A stretch of DNA of 64,000 bases, from assembly GCA_015680685.1 (NCBI GenBank), contig MNCI01000556.1, positions 623,810 through 687,809 of the forward strand. Reading direction: 5' to 3'. Below, piece by piece: positions 47,181 through 57,647 of the stretch. The stretch is from Gnetum montanum (Eukaryota; Streptophyta; Gnetopsida; Gnetales; Gnetaceae). The stretch's first letter is position 1. Every line of letters starts with the position of its first letter. The position numbers and the translations under genes are program-made. Below the pieces are notes generated by a model. It did no database searches and was not told where the DNA came from. It saw only the letters and a list, made by a program, of their open reading frames with translations.

Positions 47181-48760
47181 CTTGTTATGTTGGTGAATTT
47201 AATGCCTGCTCTGGAGTTACCTCTTCTTTTTTCCTAGGATTATCCTTGAACAAACAATTTAGTGTTTCTTGTCATCCATTGATAATATCATGAATAGGAT
47301 TTTTCCTTTGATTTTCCATGCTTGATGTCTGATCTAGCCCTTTTTGTTATGGACTATCCAAAAGTAAGAGTTTTTGGCCATTACTTTCTAAGTATGCCTA
47401 ATAGGTGAATGAACTCTATCACTATCTCTTTTTTCAGCCCTACCATGTCTCTCCATTATCTTGTTTTGTATCTATTTATGCTTGTCATTATTGCTATCCA
47501 ATAGCACTATACTTTTACTTTTTTTAAGTGGCCAAATCCTAGTCATCTAAATCATCAACCTTGGATTTTTTTCTTATAATCCCCTTCAGCCTACTAAAAG
47601 GAGATCACATGATTTACCTCTAGCCTCAATATGTCCATTGGCCTGCATTGGATTAGACCTATAGCCTATAAATATTAGTTTTGCCCCAATTTTCTACCAT
47701 TGTTAGTGCACTTATCCATGCCATCTTTTTTAGCAGCTCTAGCATCTAGGACAGTCTTTAGCCTAGGTGAAAACTATTCCTTCTCCCTATCCTACATCAA
47801 TTGTCTAGCCCACATCTTCCATAGGCATTGGATTAATATATGTCCCAAATCAACACAGATCCTATATATATTTAGAAATTATCATAAAATATCAGTAGGA
47901 AAAGGCCCCATGATGCTCCTACAAGATGATTTGTGATAGGACCTTTATATCCTCTTGCATTTGAACACAAATCCATATCACTGCACTAGGGATATTAGAA
48001 GATATATGTGGATCAACCATAAAAAATTCCCCAAAGATGTCAGTGATTTTTTGTGAAACCCCCTTTGACCAAAATTCAATCAAAAGTTTAGGAAAATGCA
48101 TTCACATAACTAACCATCTATTGATTTGGATCTTATCACCAATCTCTTTCTACAATGGAAAATGCCTAAAAACCCATTTTTTGACCTGCATGATGATTCG
48201 ACCAATCCTCTAAGCCATCGCCAACTCTGCTACTTTCATATCTTTCTTATCCACAAAAGTCAACAACAACACATTTCCCCATAGAGGATTAACCTACCAT
48301 GATTCCCAACTAGGCCTTAGCAATCCATGCTTACAACTTCTTGAGGATAGAAGCCCTACCATTGAAGATGTCAATAAGTATCCACTAAAAACATTACCAC
48401 TGTGCCTTAAGTACCCTTTCTAAAATTAAAATCCTAGGATTTTCTAGACTCTCAAAGTTAGAAAAGTCATCTTCTTTGCAACCCTTCTCCTAGTTCTACT
48501 TGAACCAAGATTTTCCTCGAAGTGCATATGCAAATGAAATACAGTCCAAGACCAAACCAATACTATCACTCATAGTATTTGTTGCATTGCTTAATCTTTC
48601 CTTTGAGTAGCTTGTAATCCTAGAAAAATTGTCATCTTAATTTTTTCTCATGATATCTGTAGCTCCACCAAAATCCTTTCACCCCCCTAAGCTATCTCAT
48701 CCCAAATCTCCTATCATTTCTTAAGGTACCTTATCCTCATGTTTTTCTTTGTTTATGAGA
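47181..48760 (-). pseudogene. L1-type LINE ORF1 (DUF4283-like)
   Basis: The clearest part, 47919-48101, reads MHFPKLLIEFWSKGVSQKIT, then FGEFFMVDPH, which fits the W.RLPxLPxEFW...LxxIxxxxGxxxxxD pattern of the DUF4283 RNA-binding domain in plant L1 ORF1 proteins. Upstream (48150-48250) is VKKWVFRHFPL-like sequence. The 5' boundary near 48760 is estimated. Confidence 0.55.
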
Positions 48761-48879
48761 ATGTATATTTTTTATTAGTCTTGTTTCTACTCATAAATAG
48801 TGGTGTTTGTGTTGCCTCATGAATAAAACCAAATTGATAATTTAGGGTATAAGACATACCTATTATAATTTCCATTTTG

Positions 48880-49030
48880 TGATGTTAGCCTAGTGGTAAG
48901 ACTCTTAATTTAAAAGCTCCAAGTCATGGGTTCAATTTTTCTAAATAATGATGAGTTATAAAGTTCTAATTAGACTATGTATCTTAGGTTGTGCCTATAT
49001 TACAATTATTTTGAGGTTCCAATACACTCC
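48880..49030 (+). repeat. tRNA-derived SINE copy B
   Basis: GATGTTAGCCTAGTGGTAAG holds a good A box (TAGCCTAGTGG) and ATGGGTTCAATTTTTC a good B box. The tail reads TATATTACAATTATTTTGAG. It faces copy C (49914-50062) in inverted orientation. Confidence 0.75.
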
Positions 49031-49094
49031 ACCCTTTCCATTTTGAAAGAACTAATGTGTAAATAGTAGATTATTTTAAACATTTGGGTCTCAT

Positions 49095-49913
49095 TTATAT
49101 GAATTGTTACATGTAGGGGAAGTGCATCAAAGAATGAATAGCATGAGTTTTCGAAGATTTGTATGCTTTCAAAAGCAAGTATATATTATCACCTACCTTG
49201 TTGTATTATATGGATGTGTTATTTGGGAACTTGGACTTGATGCTAAACTTTCGAAAGATATTGAAAAAGTGCAAAAAAATCCTTTTTTTTTCCTCTATGA
49301 GTTAAAGTTGAAGATCTAAATATCTTACTCCATGTTATTATGTACATATGATTTATTACCTTTACAAGTAAAATCCTTGTGTCAATTTATTACATCCACT
49401 CATAACTTGCATATCTCAAGGAAAGAAAAATTCTCAAAAGTAGTTCTGGAGTATTCATGAGATCAAGAACATGCAATAGATCCTAAATATATTTGCTAAC
49501 TAGTTGAGCAAAAGAATTTAACACAATTGTGGTTTAAAGGAGTAGGTGATAAACAAATTTATTTACATCATATTAGATGTAATCAACGAGATCCAAAAGC
49601 TCACCGTTTGTCAACTACATATTTAAATCATTAGAATCCCACTAACAAGCTTCACTTGAGTTCATTTCATCTTAGAATGGAAAGTGGAAGAAAGATTCAA
49701 TAGCCTCAAGTAGATCACACTTATAAGCTATGTAGGTCAAGAACCATTGATGATAACTCTCATGTGTTTTCTTTTCTTTGTTGTGACTACCTATTTGAGA
49801 CAACTTTATAATGTAGATGTAAAAAACTTGTATGATTTGTTTTTATTGAACCTATGGGTGCTTAGTCAATTTGTAGAGTCTATCTATGTAATTGATCTAA
49901 CTCATAGTTTGGG
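49095..49913 (+). pseudogene. LINE-type RT C-terminal remnant between inverted SINEs
   Basis: The plus frame 49104-49319 reads YLVVLYGCVIWELGLDAKLS, then KDIEKVQKNPFFFLYELKLK, fitting the LLYGxExW...EIEKVQxxF region after RT in non-LTR elements. SKVVLEYS, YLHHIRCN, SSFHLRMESGRK, YKLCRSRTIDDNSHV and FVFIEPMGA follow with stops between. It is closely related to 7790-8170. The clade is uncertain. Confidence 0.55.
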
Positions 49914-50062
49914 TGTTGAAACCCAAAATAATTGTAATGTAGGGACATCCCAAGATTTATGGTCCAATTAGAACTTTATAACTCACCATTGTCCACTACA
50001 ATCAAACCCATGACTAGAAGCTTTCAAATGAAGAATCTTACCACCACGCTAACACCTCATTG
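49914..50062 (-). repeat. tRNA-derived SINE copy C
   Basis: Reverse complement begins GAGGTGTTAGCGTGGTGG (A box) with ATGGGTTTGATTGTAG (B box) and ends ACATTACAATTATTTTGGG. Inverted relative to copy B. Confidence 0.75.
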
Positions 50063-50367
50063 TTGATCTAGTTGATAATTGTAGACATATATATGGCAAG
50101 AAATACCATAATGAAATTGTTGCATTTGCATTACCTTGCAAGAGAGGTTTATTTAAGAATTTGTCATTTTAGCAAATGGTCAACCCCTACCTTGGTGCCA
50201 CACGTGTGAAAGAAAGTAGGGACTGAACACACCACTCGTCAATTGTAAGATAAATTCGATGAACTCTAAATTAGGAGATACGTGTCTTGACCATGCGCCA
50301 TGCTCATAAGTGCAGGAGATCATTTATCAAGCAAGAAGAAAAAATTTCCATGTCAAACTTCTTTTGA
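50063..50367. other. Gene-free stretch downstream of the protease gene
   Basis: No coding frame or repeat recognised. Confidence 0.4.
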
Positions 50368-50373
50368 TTTATT
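50368..50373 (-). terminator. Candidate poly(A) signal of aspartic protease gene
   Basis: The minus strand reads GAATAAATC about 170 bp after the stop codon, a normal 3' UTR length for plants. Confidence 0.45.
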
Positions 50374-50540
50374 CAAACGGTAAAGTGCTAAAGATACCAG
50401 GAAAATTCTAGGATGAAACCTAACGAGAGATGAAAACGATGACCAAAGCCGCGAAGAGGCTTGTCATGTGCAAGGCCACAACAATTAAGTAAGGCAAGCG
50501 TGGCCGGAAAACAAATAATAAATCTCATCGCTGATGAGAG

Positions 50541-51938
50541 CTAGCAACCGGAGGAGAGACCAAGGCGGGCATTGGCTACGTCGAAAAGAAATAACATATT
50601 AGTCTGCTGGAAGTTACCCCAGATGGATATCCCATACTGATTTTCGCCGGCGGCGTAGCCGGAGAAGGCCAGGCACAGCACATCCGACGTCACCTGCACC
50701 ACGATATGATCCACCGACAGAGCCACGTTCACGCCTCCGGCAAACCGCAGCGTCACCTGCGGCACAACGTCGGAGCTCCCGGTCGGCATCACGAAACACG
50801 TATCGAAATTGTTGGTGGGGTCGGCCGTAGTCGTCAGTCCGCGGCTCTCCGCGGCCGCCTTGAACGCCGACGAGAACGGCGAGTACACGGCCTCCGCGAG
50901 GCCCGTGATGCTCGTGCCGGAGTCCACGATGACGCCGCCTCGGCCGGTGGCCGTGTCCAGCTCCAGCGCGCCGGCAGGAAAATCCACGGCGCTGCCGTCC
51001 ACGCTGATGCCCTGGAGCTCCACGTAGTAGAAGATGGGGATCGCCGGGTTCGTCAGCAGCGGCGTATACGACAGAGCCGTGAAGTTGACGACCGAGGAGT
51101 TTCCGAGCAGCAGGTAACCGGTGGCCGTCTCGGACGTGTACTTCGGCAGGCAGTAGCCGAACATGCTGCCGTAGTGGGTTTCCTCCTGCGAGACCAGCGA
51201 GAAGTTGCCGCGGCCCAGGCCGACGAGTCCGGCGAGGTTGATGCCGTTTCCGGACGCCGTGGACGCGCAGCCGAAGGCGAACCCGGCTCGCGAATCGAGC
51301 CCCACGGTGAGAACCTCGGTCGCCAGGGGACCGGTGACGGCGGTGCCGTCCACGTAGGTGAGGTTGAAGAGGCAGTGCCCGTTTCCGCAGCCGGCGTAGT
51401 CGCTGCTGGAACTGAAGGCGCTGCAGGCTTGAGAACCGCAGGACTGCTCTGCGTAGGAGGACGACAGAGCCGGATCGAAGACCGCGGACGAGCTGCAGCC
51501 GGAGCAGCCGGTGCAGTGCAGCCAGGCCAGGTTGCTGCCGGTGTCGATTAACATGAAAAAGTTCTGCGCTGGCGTGCCCAGGCCCAGCTCCACCACGAAG
51601 CTCAGCGACTGCGACTCGCCTTCCAGGGCCTCGCCCGTGAAGGACTCGAGCTCGCGGCCCCGGAGACGCCGGCCGATGTGCCGGAAGCGCTGCCGGTCGC
51701 CGGCGATGGTGTCGAGCAGAGTCTCCGGCCAGGGCTTGGCGGCGTCGTCCCGGAACGGCGAGCAGGCGCCGTGGCGGTGCACCAGCGGCAGCTTGCCTTT
51801 GTTCCGGTGGATTCGTTTGGCCTGCTCACACTCTGGCGGCATCGCCGGTGATGTTTGTTTTCCCGGGGACGCCGTCATGGCTGCCGCCGCATGGAGCAGC
51901 AGCACCGTTGCTGCTAGTAATGCTATTCTATGCTTCAT
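50541..51938 (-). CDS. Secreted aspartic protease, nepenthesin type (A1B)
   Basis: A 465-residue intact, intronless peptidase of family A1, plant nepenthesin-like subgroup, cutting peptide bonds with two catalytic aspartates. Residues 2-20 form a hydrophobic signal peptide. A propeptide with LVHRHGACSPF follows. Catalytic sites are IDTGSNL (D132) and VDSGTSI (D339); the flap tyrosine is in YVDGTAVTG (Y195). Twelve cysteines lie in the mature part (142, 145, 148, 167, 172, 184, 189, 224, 263, 381, 422, 465), fitting the cysteine-rich nepenthesin insert and six disulfides. WGNFQQTNM near the end is typical. Four N-glycosylation motifs are visible. Secretion to the wall, ER or vacuole is inferred. 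I chose the ATG at 51936-51938 because it directly starts the signal peptide; an in-frame ATG at 52035-52037 would add 33 residues and bury it. The GC content is far above its surroundings. The exact orthologue and substrate are unknown. Confidence 0.93.
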   Translation of the reverse strand: MKHRIALLAATVLLLHAAAAMTASPGKQTSPAMPPECEQAKRIHRNKGKLPLVHRHGACSPFRDDAAKPWPETLLDTIAGDRQRFRHIGRRLRGRELESFTGEALEGESQSLSFVVELGLGTPAQNFFMLIDTGSNLAWLHCTGCSGCSSSAVFDPALSSSYAEQSCGSQACSAFSSSSDYAGCGNGHCLFNLTYVDGTAVTGPLATEVLTVGLDSRAGFAFGCASTASGNGINLAGLVGLGRGNFSLVSQEETHYGSMFGYCLPKYTSETATGYLLLGNSSVVNFTALSYTPLLTNPAIPIFYYVELQGISVDGSAVDFPAGALELDTATGRGGVIVDSGTSITGLAEAVYSPFSSAFKAAAESRGLTTTADPTNNFDTCFVMPTGSSDVVPQVTLRFAGGVNVALSVDHIVVQVTSDVLCLAFSGYAAGENQYGISIWGNFQQTNMLFLFDVANARLGLSSGC

Positions 51939-52260
51939 CGGAATCACGATTCCTCTCAAATTATCCATCCCAGGACTCGTTCCAGAGATTGAGGTATTGA
52001 ATCCTTGGGAGGACGATATGTAACACGGGATATGCATCCGGCGTGGACTTGCTACCGAAGAATTTTGTGTCTGAAAACGTGCTTACGAGTACCAGTGATG
52101 TTCCAGCCAATGATTCGAATTTGCTAATTTGTTTTAGTTGGAGTCGGAGAAGATGATCCAACAAGCGATCTAAAGAACAGGTCGTGTGTGTTTTTAAGGA
52201 TTACAAGAATTGTTTGTTTTGTTGTCTGGCAATCGATGCCTGGAACTGGTCAAGAGGATG
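51939..52260 (-). promoter_or_regulatory. 5' flank of aspartic protease gene
   Basis: GC falls sharply upstream of about 52060. No strong TATA box is seen; CTTAAAAACACACACG (minus strand, about 52190) is the best weak candidate. The upstream in-frame ATG (52035) and its surrounding open codons probably lie in the 5' UTR. Confidence 0.35.
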
Positions 52261-53237
52261 GAACAAGCTCGCAATCTGGATTGGAACAGCTTATTTTACG
52301 ACATTTCGAGCACGCCATAATGTTTGGAAATGTTTTTTTTTTTCAATCTCCTGTTCATAGTCAAAGGAAAACACAATTCGAACTTGCATTTCCGTACGTA
52401 ATATACGAAAATTCTGGTTGTTTGCAGAGTTTATGTTTACCGATATCGCACGTGCAAGGATCTTTTATTTTGGGTTGTTAAAGTTACTTTATTTTAGCAC
52501 GGAGCCTCGCGATGATGATCTTAAGTTGGAATATCATTTGAAGGGATGATGGTAAGGTACACATTCCTTAAGTTGGAAGATATGGGTTTTAGTCTAGGCA
52601 CGACTACTAGATTAGGTTTGTATTGTTTTTTGATGATCAATTTAATATTATGGTGGACCTTCTAACAAATAGTTTCAACTTCTAGGACCATAATAAAAAT
52701 GAGGTGTTAATTTAGTGGATGAGACTCTTGATTTGAAAGCTTGAAGCCTTGGGTTTAATTCTAGTGAGCAATGCTAAGTTATAAAGCTCTAATTGAACTA
52801 TATATTTTGGTGTGTGCTTATATTACAATTATTTTAGGGTTCCAACACCTCCTCCACCACCCCAAACCCCCTAACAAGTCCCTCACCCTTCTAAGGACCA
52901 TAAGGATAACAAGTAGCTTCAACTGCTAGGAACCATAAGGAAAAGTTGGTTAGACATAACATGATACAGTTGCTTTTTAGACATTTCAAGTTAGAACAAA
53001 TTCGTCCTTACATATGCTTTTTAAGGTAAATAAGGCTTTTATACTATGAATTACTCTTTAAGCAATGCATTAATCCTATTTGTAATTGCAAAAGTACTGT
53101 ACGCCAAGCTAGTTATAAGAGGAGGTTAAGTCCACGTTGATTTGTATAGTGAAATTGCATGTCTTATTATGTCCTTAAATCATGATTTTAGTCTTCTATG
53201 TTAACTTTTGTTTCAAACAAAGGTTATTATGGGGGGG
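52261..53237. other. Gene-free flank with a SINE
   Basis: Apart from SINE copy D nothing is recognised. The phrase (C)TTCAACT(T/G)CTAGGA(A/-)CCATAA appears at about 52675 and 52918, a short direct repeat on either side of the SINE. Confidence 0.4.
52700..52850 (+). repeat. tRNA-derived SINE copy D
   Basis: Begins GAGGTGTTAATTTAGTGG, with TTGGGTTTAATTCTAG as B box, and ends TATTACAATTATTTTAGGG followed by a C-rich CCTCCTCCACCACCCC tail. Same family as copies A-C. Confidence 0.7.
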
Positions 53238-53679
53238 TGTCGGACCCCAAAAAGAGAATTTTATTAATTAAATGAGATTAAGTACATGATCAACAACTGA
53301 ACATATTGATGGATAAATAGGGATAAGAACAATGACAAATGCGGATGTTGAAGGAAACCATCTTGATACATAATCCTTCACAGGGTGTGGGAGTACATTC
53401 CAAAGAGTAACCTTATGCTGGGAATCAATACGAATTGCGAGTTAATAAGACAGGAGAACAACAAAGAGCTAAAAATGCTCAAAATTATGATAACACACTT
53501 CGATGTAGCAGATCGAGATTGGGAGGAGTGCACGAGTTGGTGTATCTGCTCCAAGGCTACAAACAATAAAACAACTGATTAGTATCCAACTTTAACTTAG
53601 AAGTACGAGATAAAATTTGGAAATGCACAAGGCGAAGAATTTGAGATTTTTCCATAATATTTAAATGGTTAGAGTTGGA
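53238..53679 (+). repeat. Possible LTR start of another element, cut by gap
   Basis: GGTTATTATGGGGGGG at 53222-53237 looks like a polypurine tract directly before TGTCGGACCCC, a typical LTR start. The sequence continues to the N gap at 53680. No second copy or end is visible. Confidence 0.35.
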
Positions 53680-54345
53680 NNNNNNNNNNNNNNNNNNNNN
53701 NNNNNNNNNNNNNNNNNNNNNNNNNNNNNNNNNNNNNNNNNNNNNNNNNNNNNNNNNNNNNNNNNNNNNNNNNNNNNNNNNNNNNNNNNNNNNNNNNNNN
53801 NNNNNNNNNNNNNNNNNNNNNNNNNNNNNNNNNNNNNNNNNNNNNNNNNNNNNNNNNNNNNNNNNNNNNNNNNNNNNNNNNNNNNNNNNNNNNNNNNNNN
53901 NNNNNNNNNNNNNNNNNNNNNNNNNNNNNNNNNNNNNNNNNNNNNNNNNNNNNNNNNNNNNNNNNNNNNNNNNNNNNNNNNNNNNNNNNNNNNNNNNNNN
54001 NNNNNNNNNNNNNNNNNNNNNNNNNNNNNNNNNNNNNNNNNNNNNNNNNNNNNNNNNNNNNNNNNNNNNNNNNNNNNNNNNNNNNNNNNNNNNNNNNNNN
54101 NNNNNNNNNNNNNNNNNNNNNNNNNNNNNNNNNNNNNNNNNNNNNNNNNNNNNNNNNNNNNNNNNNNNNNNNNNNNNNNNNNNNNNNNNNNNNNNNNNNN
54201 NNNNNNNNNNNNNNNNNNNNNNNNNNNNNNNNNNNNNNNNNNNNNNNNNNNNNNNNNNNNNNNNNNNNNNNNNNNNNNNNNNNNNNNNNNNNNNNNNNNN
54301 NNNNNNNNNNNNNNNNNNNNNNNNNNNNNNNNNNNNNNNNNNNNN
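53680..54345. other. Assembly gap (666 N)
   Basis: Unknown bases. Any open frame through this region is meaningless. Confidence 1.
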
Positions 54346-55720
54346 TTCTTAGGGAATGCTTGTCGAAGCCTTAACTGAAGAAGATTCCCAATAATATTGG
54401 GGGCATCTAGGTGCTAAACCAACCACTTAGTGACAAGGGTGAGACCTTGCTTAAAGGAGTTCAAAAGGCCCAATCCACCTTTGTTCTTAGGAAGAGTTAC
54501 TATATTCTAGGCAACACAATGAAAGGCTTTTTGGGAGTCCTTAGACAACCACATGAAGTCTCAAAATAATCGTTCAAGCTTTTGATAAGAAGCATGGGAA
54601 GGGGCCCAACATGATGAATAATAAACATGGGTAGAGGCACATATAGAATTACATATTAGATACTTACCAGCAAGGGTGAGGGGTTTGGTTTTCCATTTTT
54701 CAATTTTTCTTTGAATTGGAGAAAGTACTTGGTCCCAGAGCTTTGATGTTGGGCCTCTAAAGCGAAAGGGGATTCCCAAAAGCTTAATGATTTCATGATC
54801 TTGAGTACGCTTCCAACTATAATTGTGCAAATGACTGTAGTTATTGGTGAAGCTATAAACTGAAGTTTTACGCCAATTTATAACAGATCCAGATAGGGAG
54901 CAGTATTGCTCTACTCGAGACAAGAGACGCTGCACATTATCAGCATTGTTTTGAATAAGGAAAAAGGAGTCATCAGCCAAATGCATATTGAGGAGCTGAT
55001 GTTGAGGAGAAGATAGATGAACCCCAAATAAAACATTTTTTTGAATATCCAAGCTGATTTGATGATAGAGAAAATCAGCAGCAATGATGAAGAGGTAAGG
55101 AGCAAGAGGGCAACCTTGCCTAACAGACCTATGAATAGAAAAGGAAGAAGTGATGCCGAAGGTAGTCTCGATTCGTGCAGTAGTATCTGAGAATAAGCAT
55201 TCTACCATATGAATGAACTTAGGGCCAAAACCCAATTTAGCCATCGTTTGGTTAATGAAGTTCCACTTAATGTTATCATAGGCTTTAGCATAGTCAAGCT
55301 TCATCAGGAGGATATCCTAACCCTCATCCTCGGCCCACTTAAGGCCTTCCCAGGCAGCCACCACATTATTTAATATGTATCTTCCTGGATCAAAGCTAGT
55401 CTGCTGGGAGGAAATAATAAGGGCAAGGATTTTCTTTAATCGCAAAGCCAAACATTTCGCCCAAATTTTGTAAACCACATTTAGTAAGGTGATAGGTCGT
55501 CAATTGGAGATACAAGTAGGATCTCCCGATTTAGGGAGAAGACGAATAATCCCTTGGTTTAAGGTTGGTCCCAAAGAACTAGTAAGCGTAGCCTCTTTGA
55601 TAACATGGAAGAGGTCAGAACCTACCAGATCCCAATGCTTTTGGAAAAATTTGACTGGAAACCCATCATAACCAGGGGATTTCCCAGGGCTTAGGTTAAA
55701 GCAAGCCTATCAAAGCTCAA
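54346..55720 (-). pseudogene. L1-type LINE reverse transcriptase, long open frame
   Basis: From the right: SPGKSPGYDGFPVKFF, then GIIRLLPKSGDPTCISNWRP, LLNVVYKIWAK, one stop at 55317-55319 (EG-stop-DILLMKLDY), then 247 open residues (54561-55304). The open part has KLDYAKAYDNIKWNFI (first catalytic Asp), RQGCPLAPYLFIIAAD, MHLADDSFFL (the ADD catalytic pair kept) and LLGIPFRFRG; beyond it come VTLPKNKGGLGL and LVTKWLV. A plant L1 RT copies LINE RNA at the target site. Few stops make it younger than the L1 at 45246-48760. The 3' end lies in or beyond the gap. Confidence 0.85.
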
Positions 55721-56610
55721 CTGGAGTAATATCAGCTTCTAAAATTATCAGCATAGAAGAATTAACCAGTTTAGGATAATTTAGAGTGGCTATCGTGAAG
55801 GATGCGGGATCCATAGGAGTAGTGGTGAATAAGGCCTCAAAGTGTTCCTTAAGATGAGAGAGAAGACTATTTTGGTTAGTGATAATGGATCTATTTATGG
55901 AAAACTTATCTAAAGAGGGTGAAGGGGAGGATCAGTTAAGGTACTTAAAGAATTCCTTACAGTGCTCATCTTGAATGTTTAGCCAAGTGAGTCGGCTTTT
56001 AATCAAGGCACCTTGTGCCTTATATACTTCCCAATGTTGAAAGGTAATACGGGCTCTGGCAAGCTCCCCTTGAAGGTGACTATTGAAGGGATCATCAATT
56101 AGTTTGGTTGTAAGGTGCTCAATGGTAGAGCATATGTTGCTGTACTCTTGCCAAGAACGAGAGGCAACTTCCTTAACATAATGACGGGTTAGATTCCTAA
56201 CTCTACTAGTAGTTCGAAGCCACCAGTGGATCCAACCCTTTGGACCTAAGGGTCTTGGTTTAGCATTCCAAAGGCTAGAAAGAAGTTGTTGGGTGGAAGG
56301 AGAAGAGAAACATTGACTATGCAGCCTAAAGAGATGATAATTCCATTGTTGGTGGTCATTATGGATTTGCATAGATAAAGTAATAGGGAAATGATCAGAT
56401 AAGGTTGTGTGTTGGTGGACTTTAGTATTAGAAAGGGTCTGCCAAAAAGAAAGGGTGGAAAAGTAATACCTATCTAACCGACTATAGATGCGAGCCTACC
56501 CCTTACGAAGATTGTTCCAAGTGAAGGTATTTAGAGAGCCACTAGTAGTGTCTGCGATGTCGTCCAAAAGATAGAAACGAAGGTTATTATGATTACCAAG
56601 CATTTGTTGC
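55721..56610 (-). pseudogene. L1-type LINE endonuclease C-terminus and linker
   Basis: The minus strand starts in RRFYLLDDIADTTSGSLNTF, then ARIYSRLDRYYFS and LSDHFPITLS, the last blocks of the apurinic-type endonuclease. The 146-residue open linker (55932-56372) has HWEVYKAQGALIKSRLTWLN and ends HCKEFFKYLN. A stop ends it, and a TGA-TAG pair lies near 55712. The 5' end is truncated at about 56610, as is usual for LINE insertions. Confidence 0.75.
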
Positions 56611-56844
56611 AATGCTTCTATTGAATTTTAAATTAAGATAACATGATTAGCATAAATTAAAATTTTGATAAGGCTATTTTCAATTGTTATTAAATATTAA
56701 GTAGGTACTTTATATATTCATTCTTCAAGTTCATCATTGAAAAGTTCAAACAAGATTGAAGAAATATCACATCCTTATTTTATACCAATATAAAAATTAA
56801 ATAAAATTTTTTCTTGTGTATTTGTAAATTGGAGGTATACCTAT
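56611..56844. other. Short AT-rich stretch between LINE and LTR
   Basis: No feature seen. CCTAT at 56840-56844 is the target-site flank of element 4; its partner is outside the window. Confidence 0.4.
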
Positions 56845-57647
56845 TGATGAGCGGCGAGGTACCCCTATGCTCAACCATACGAATATGAATGTTTCACACA
56901 CAATCTAGTCAAATTCCAAGGACTAAGTTCCTATGCACCTTTGTGGAATGATAATAGGTTGGTTAATCATTGTCTTCCCAAACTTACTTGTATGTCACAG
57001 TTGTATGCTTAAGTAAGCTTAAGGCATATGAATTTTATGGCTTTTATGTGTTTTCTATCCTGCACTAATAAGGAGGGGAAGAGGGATAACTGAATACTAA
57101 TCTAAATTAACTACTCATTAACTAAGTCCTAATTACTCCTAACACCAGTACCGTTCCCACTTGCTGTACACATCACGAACTAGTGCAACGCTACTGGGAT
57201 TACCAAACACTAATCGTCACTGGGTTACCAAGCGCTACACGCATGCTCAAAGCAGTTGTACTGAGTGTATTTAACTAAGAGAGTTTGAGGGTGAGAGAAA
57301 TCATTAATTTACTAGGAAAGCATTAAATAATAATTAACACTAATTAATCTATTTTGTATGTTGCAAGGTTTATCATAAAGTTCGTCTTTATTGCTGTATG
57401 CAAATTGTGCTCAGGTACATAATGCTTGAATAAATATTTGTTCACTCTATGATTCCTACTGCAGGCACGTAGAAATAATTCTAACTCTGGGGGGGAAATG
57501 GCAAGAGTTTGGCTAAGGGACTAACTTTCTAATATGGAGACTAAGGGCATCGCCTCTTATTTATAGGCAAGGAGACAACCCACGATATCAGTTATCCAAC
57601 ATTGGATGGTTGATCTGATATCATGGATGTGATATTGTGGTTCATCA
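56845..57647 (-). repeat. 3' LTR of element 4
   Basis: 803 bp, TGATGAGCGGCGAGGTACCC...TCATCA, then TATCCCCATGAC. The reversed TATA is at about 57558. U3 words GATATCAG, GATATCAT and GATATTG lie at 57583-57640. Confidence 0.9.

Noticed and set aside
48880-48955. Functional tRNA gene
   Set aside because: A and B boxes are present, but there is no acceptor stem or CCA-side pairing and the repeated 150-bp body indicates a SINE.
50706-51551. 281-residue open frame on the plus strand
   Set aside because: It is antisense to the aspartic protease; high GC leaves the opposite strand free of stops. Composition is arginine-rich with no family likeness.
51511-52023. 170-residue plus-strand frame
   Set aside because: Antisense shadow of the protease N-terminal region.
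53665-54378. Long open frames across 53665-54378
   Set aside because: They consist of N bases; no information.
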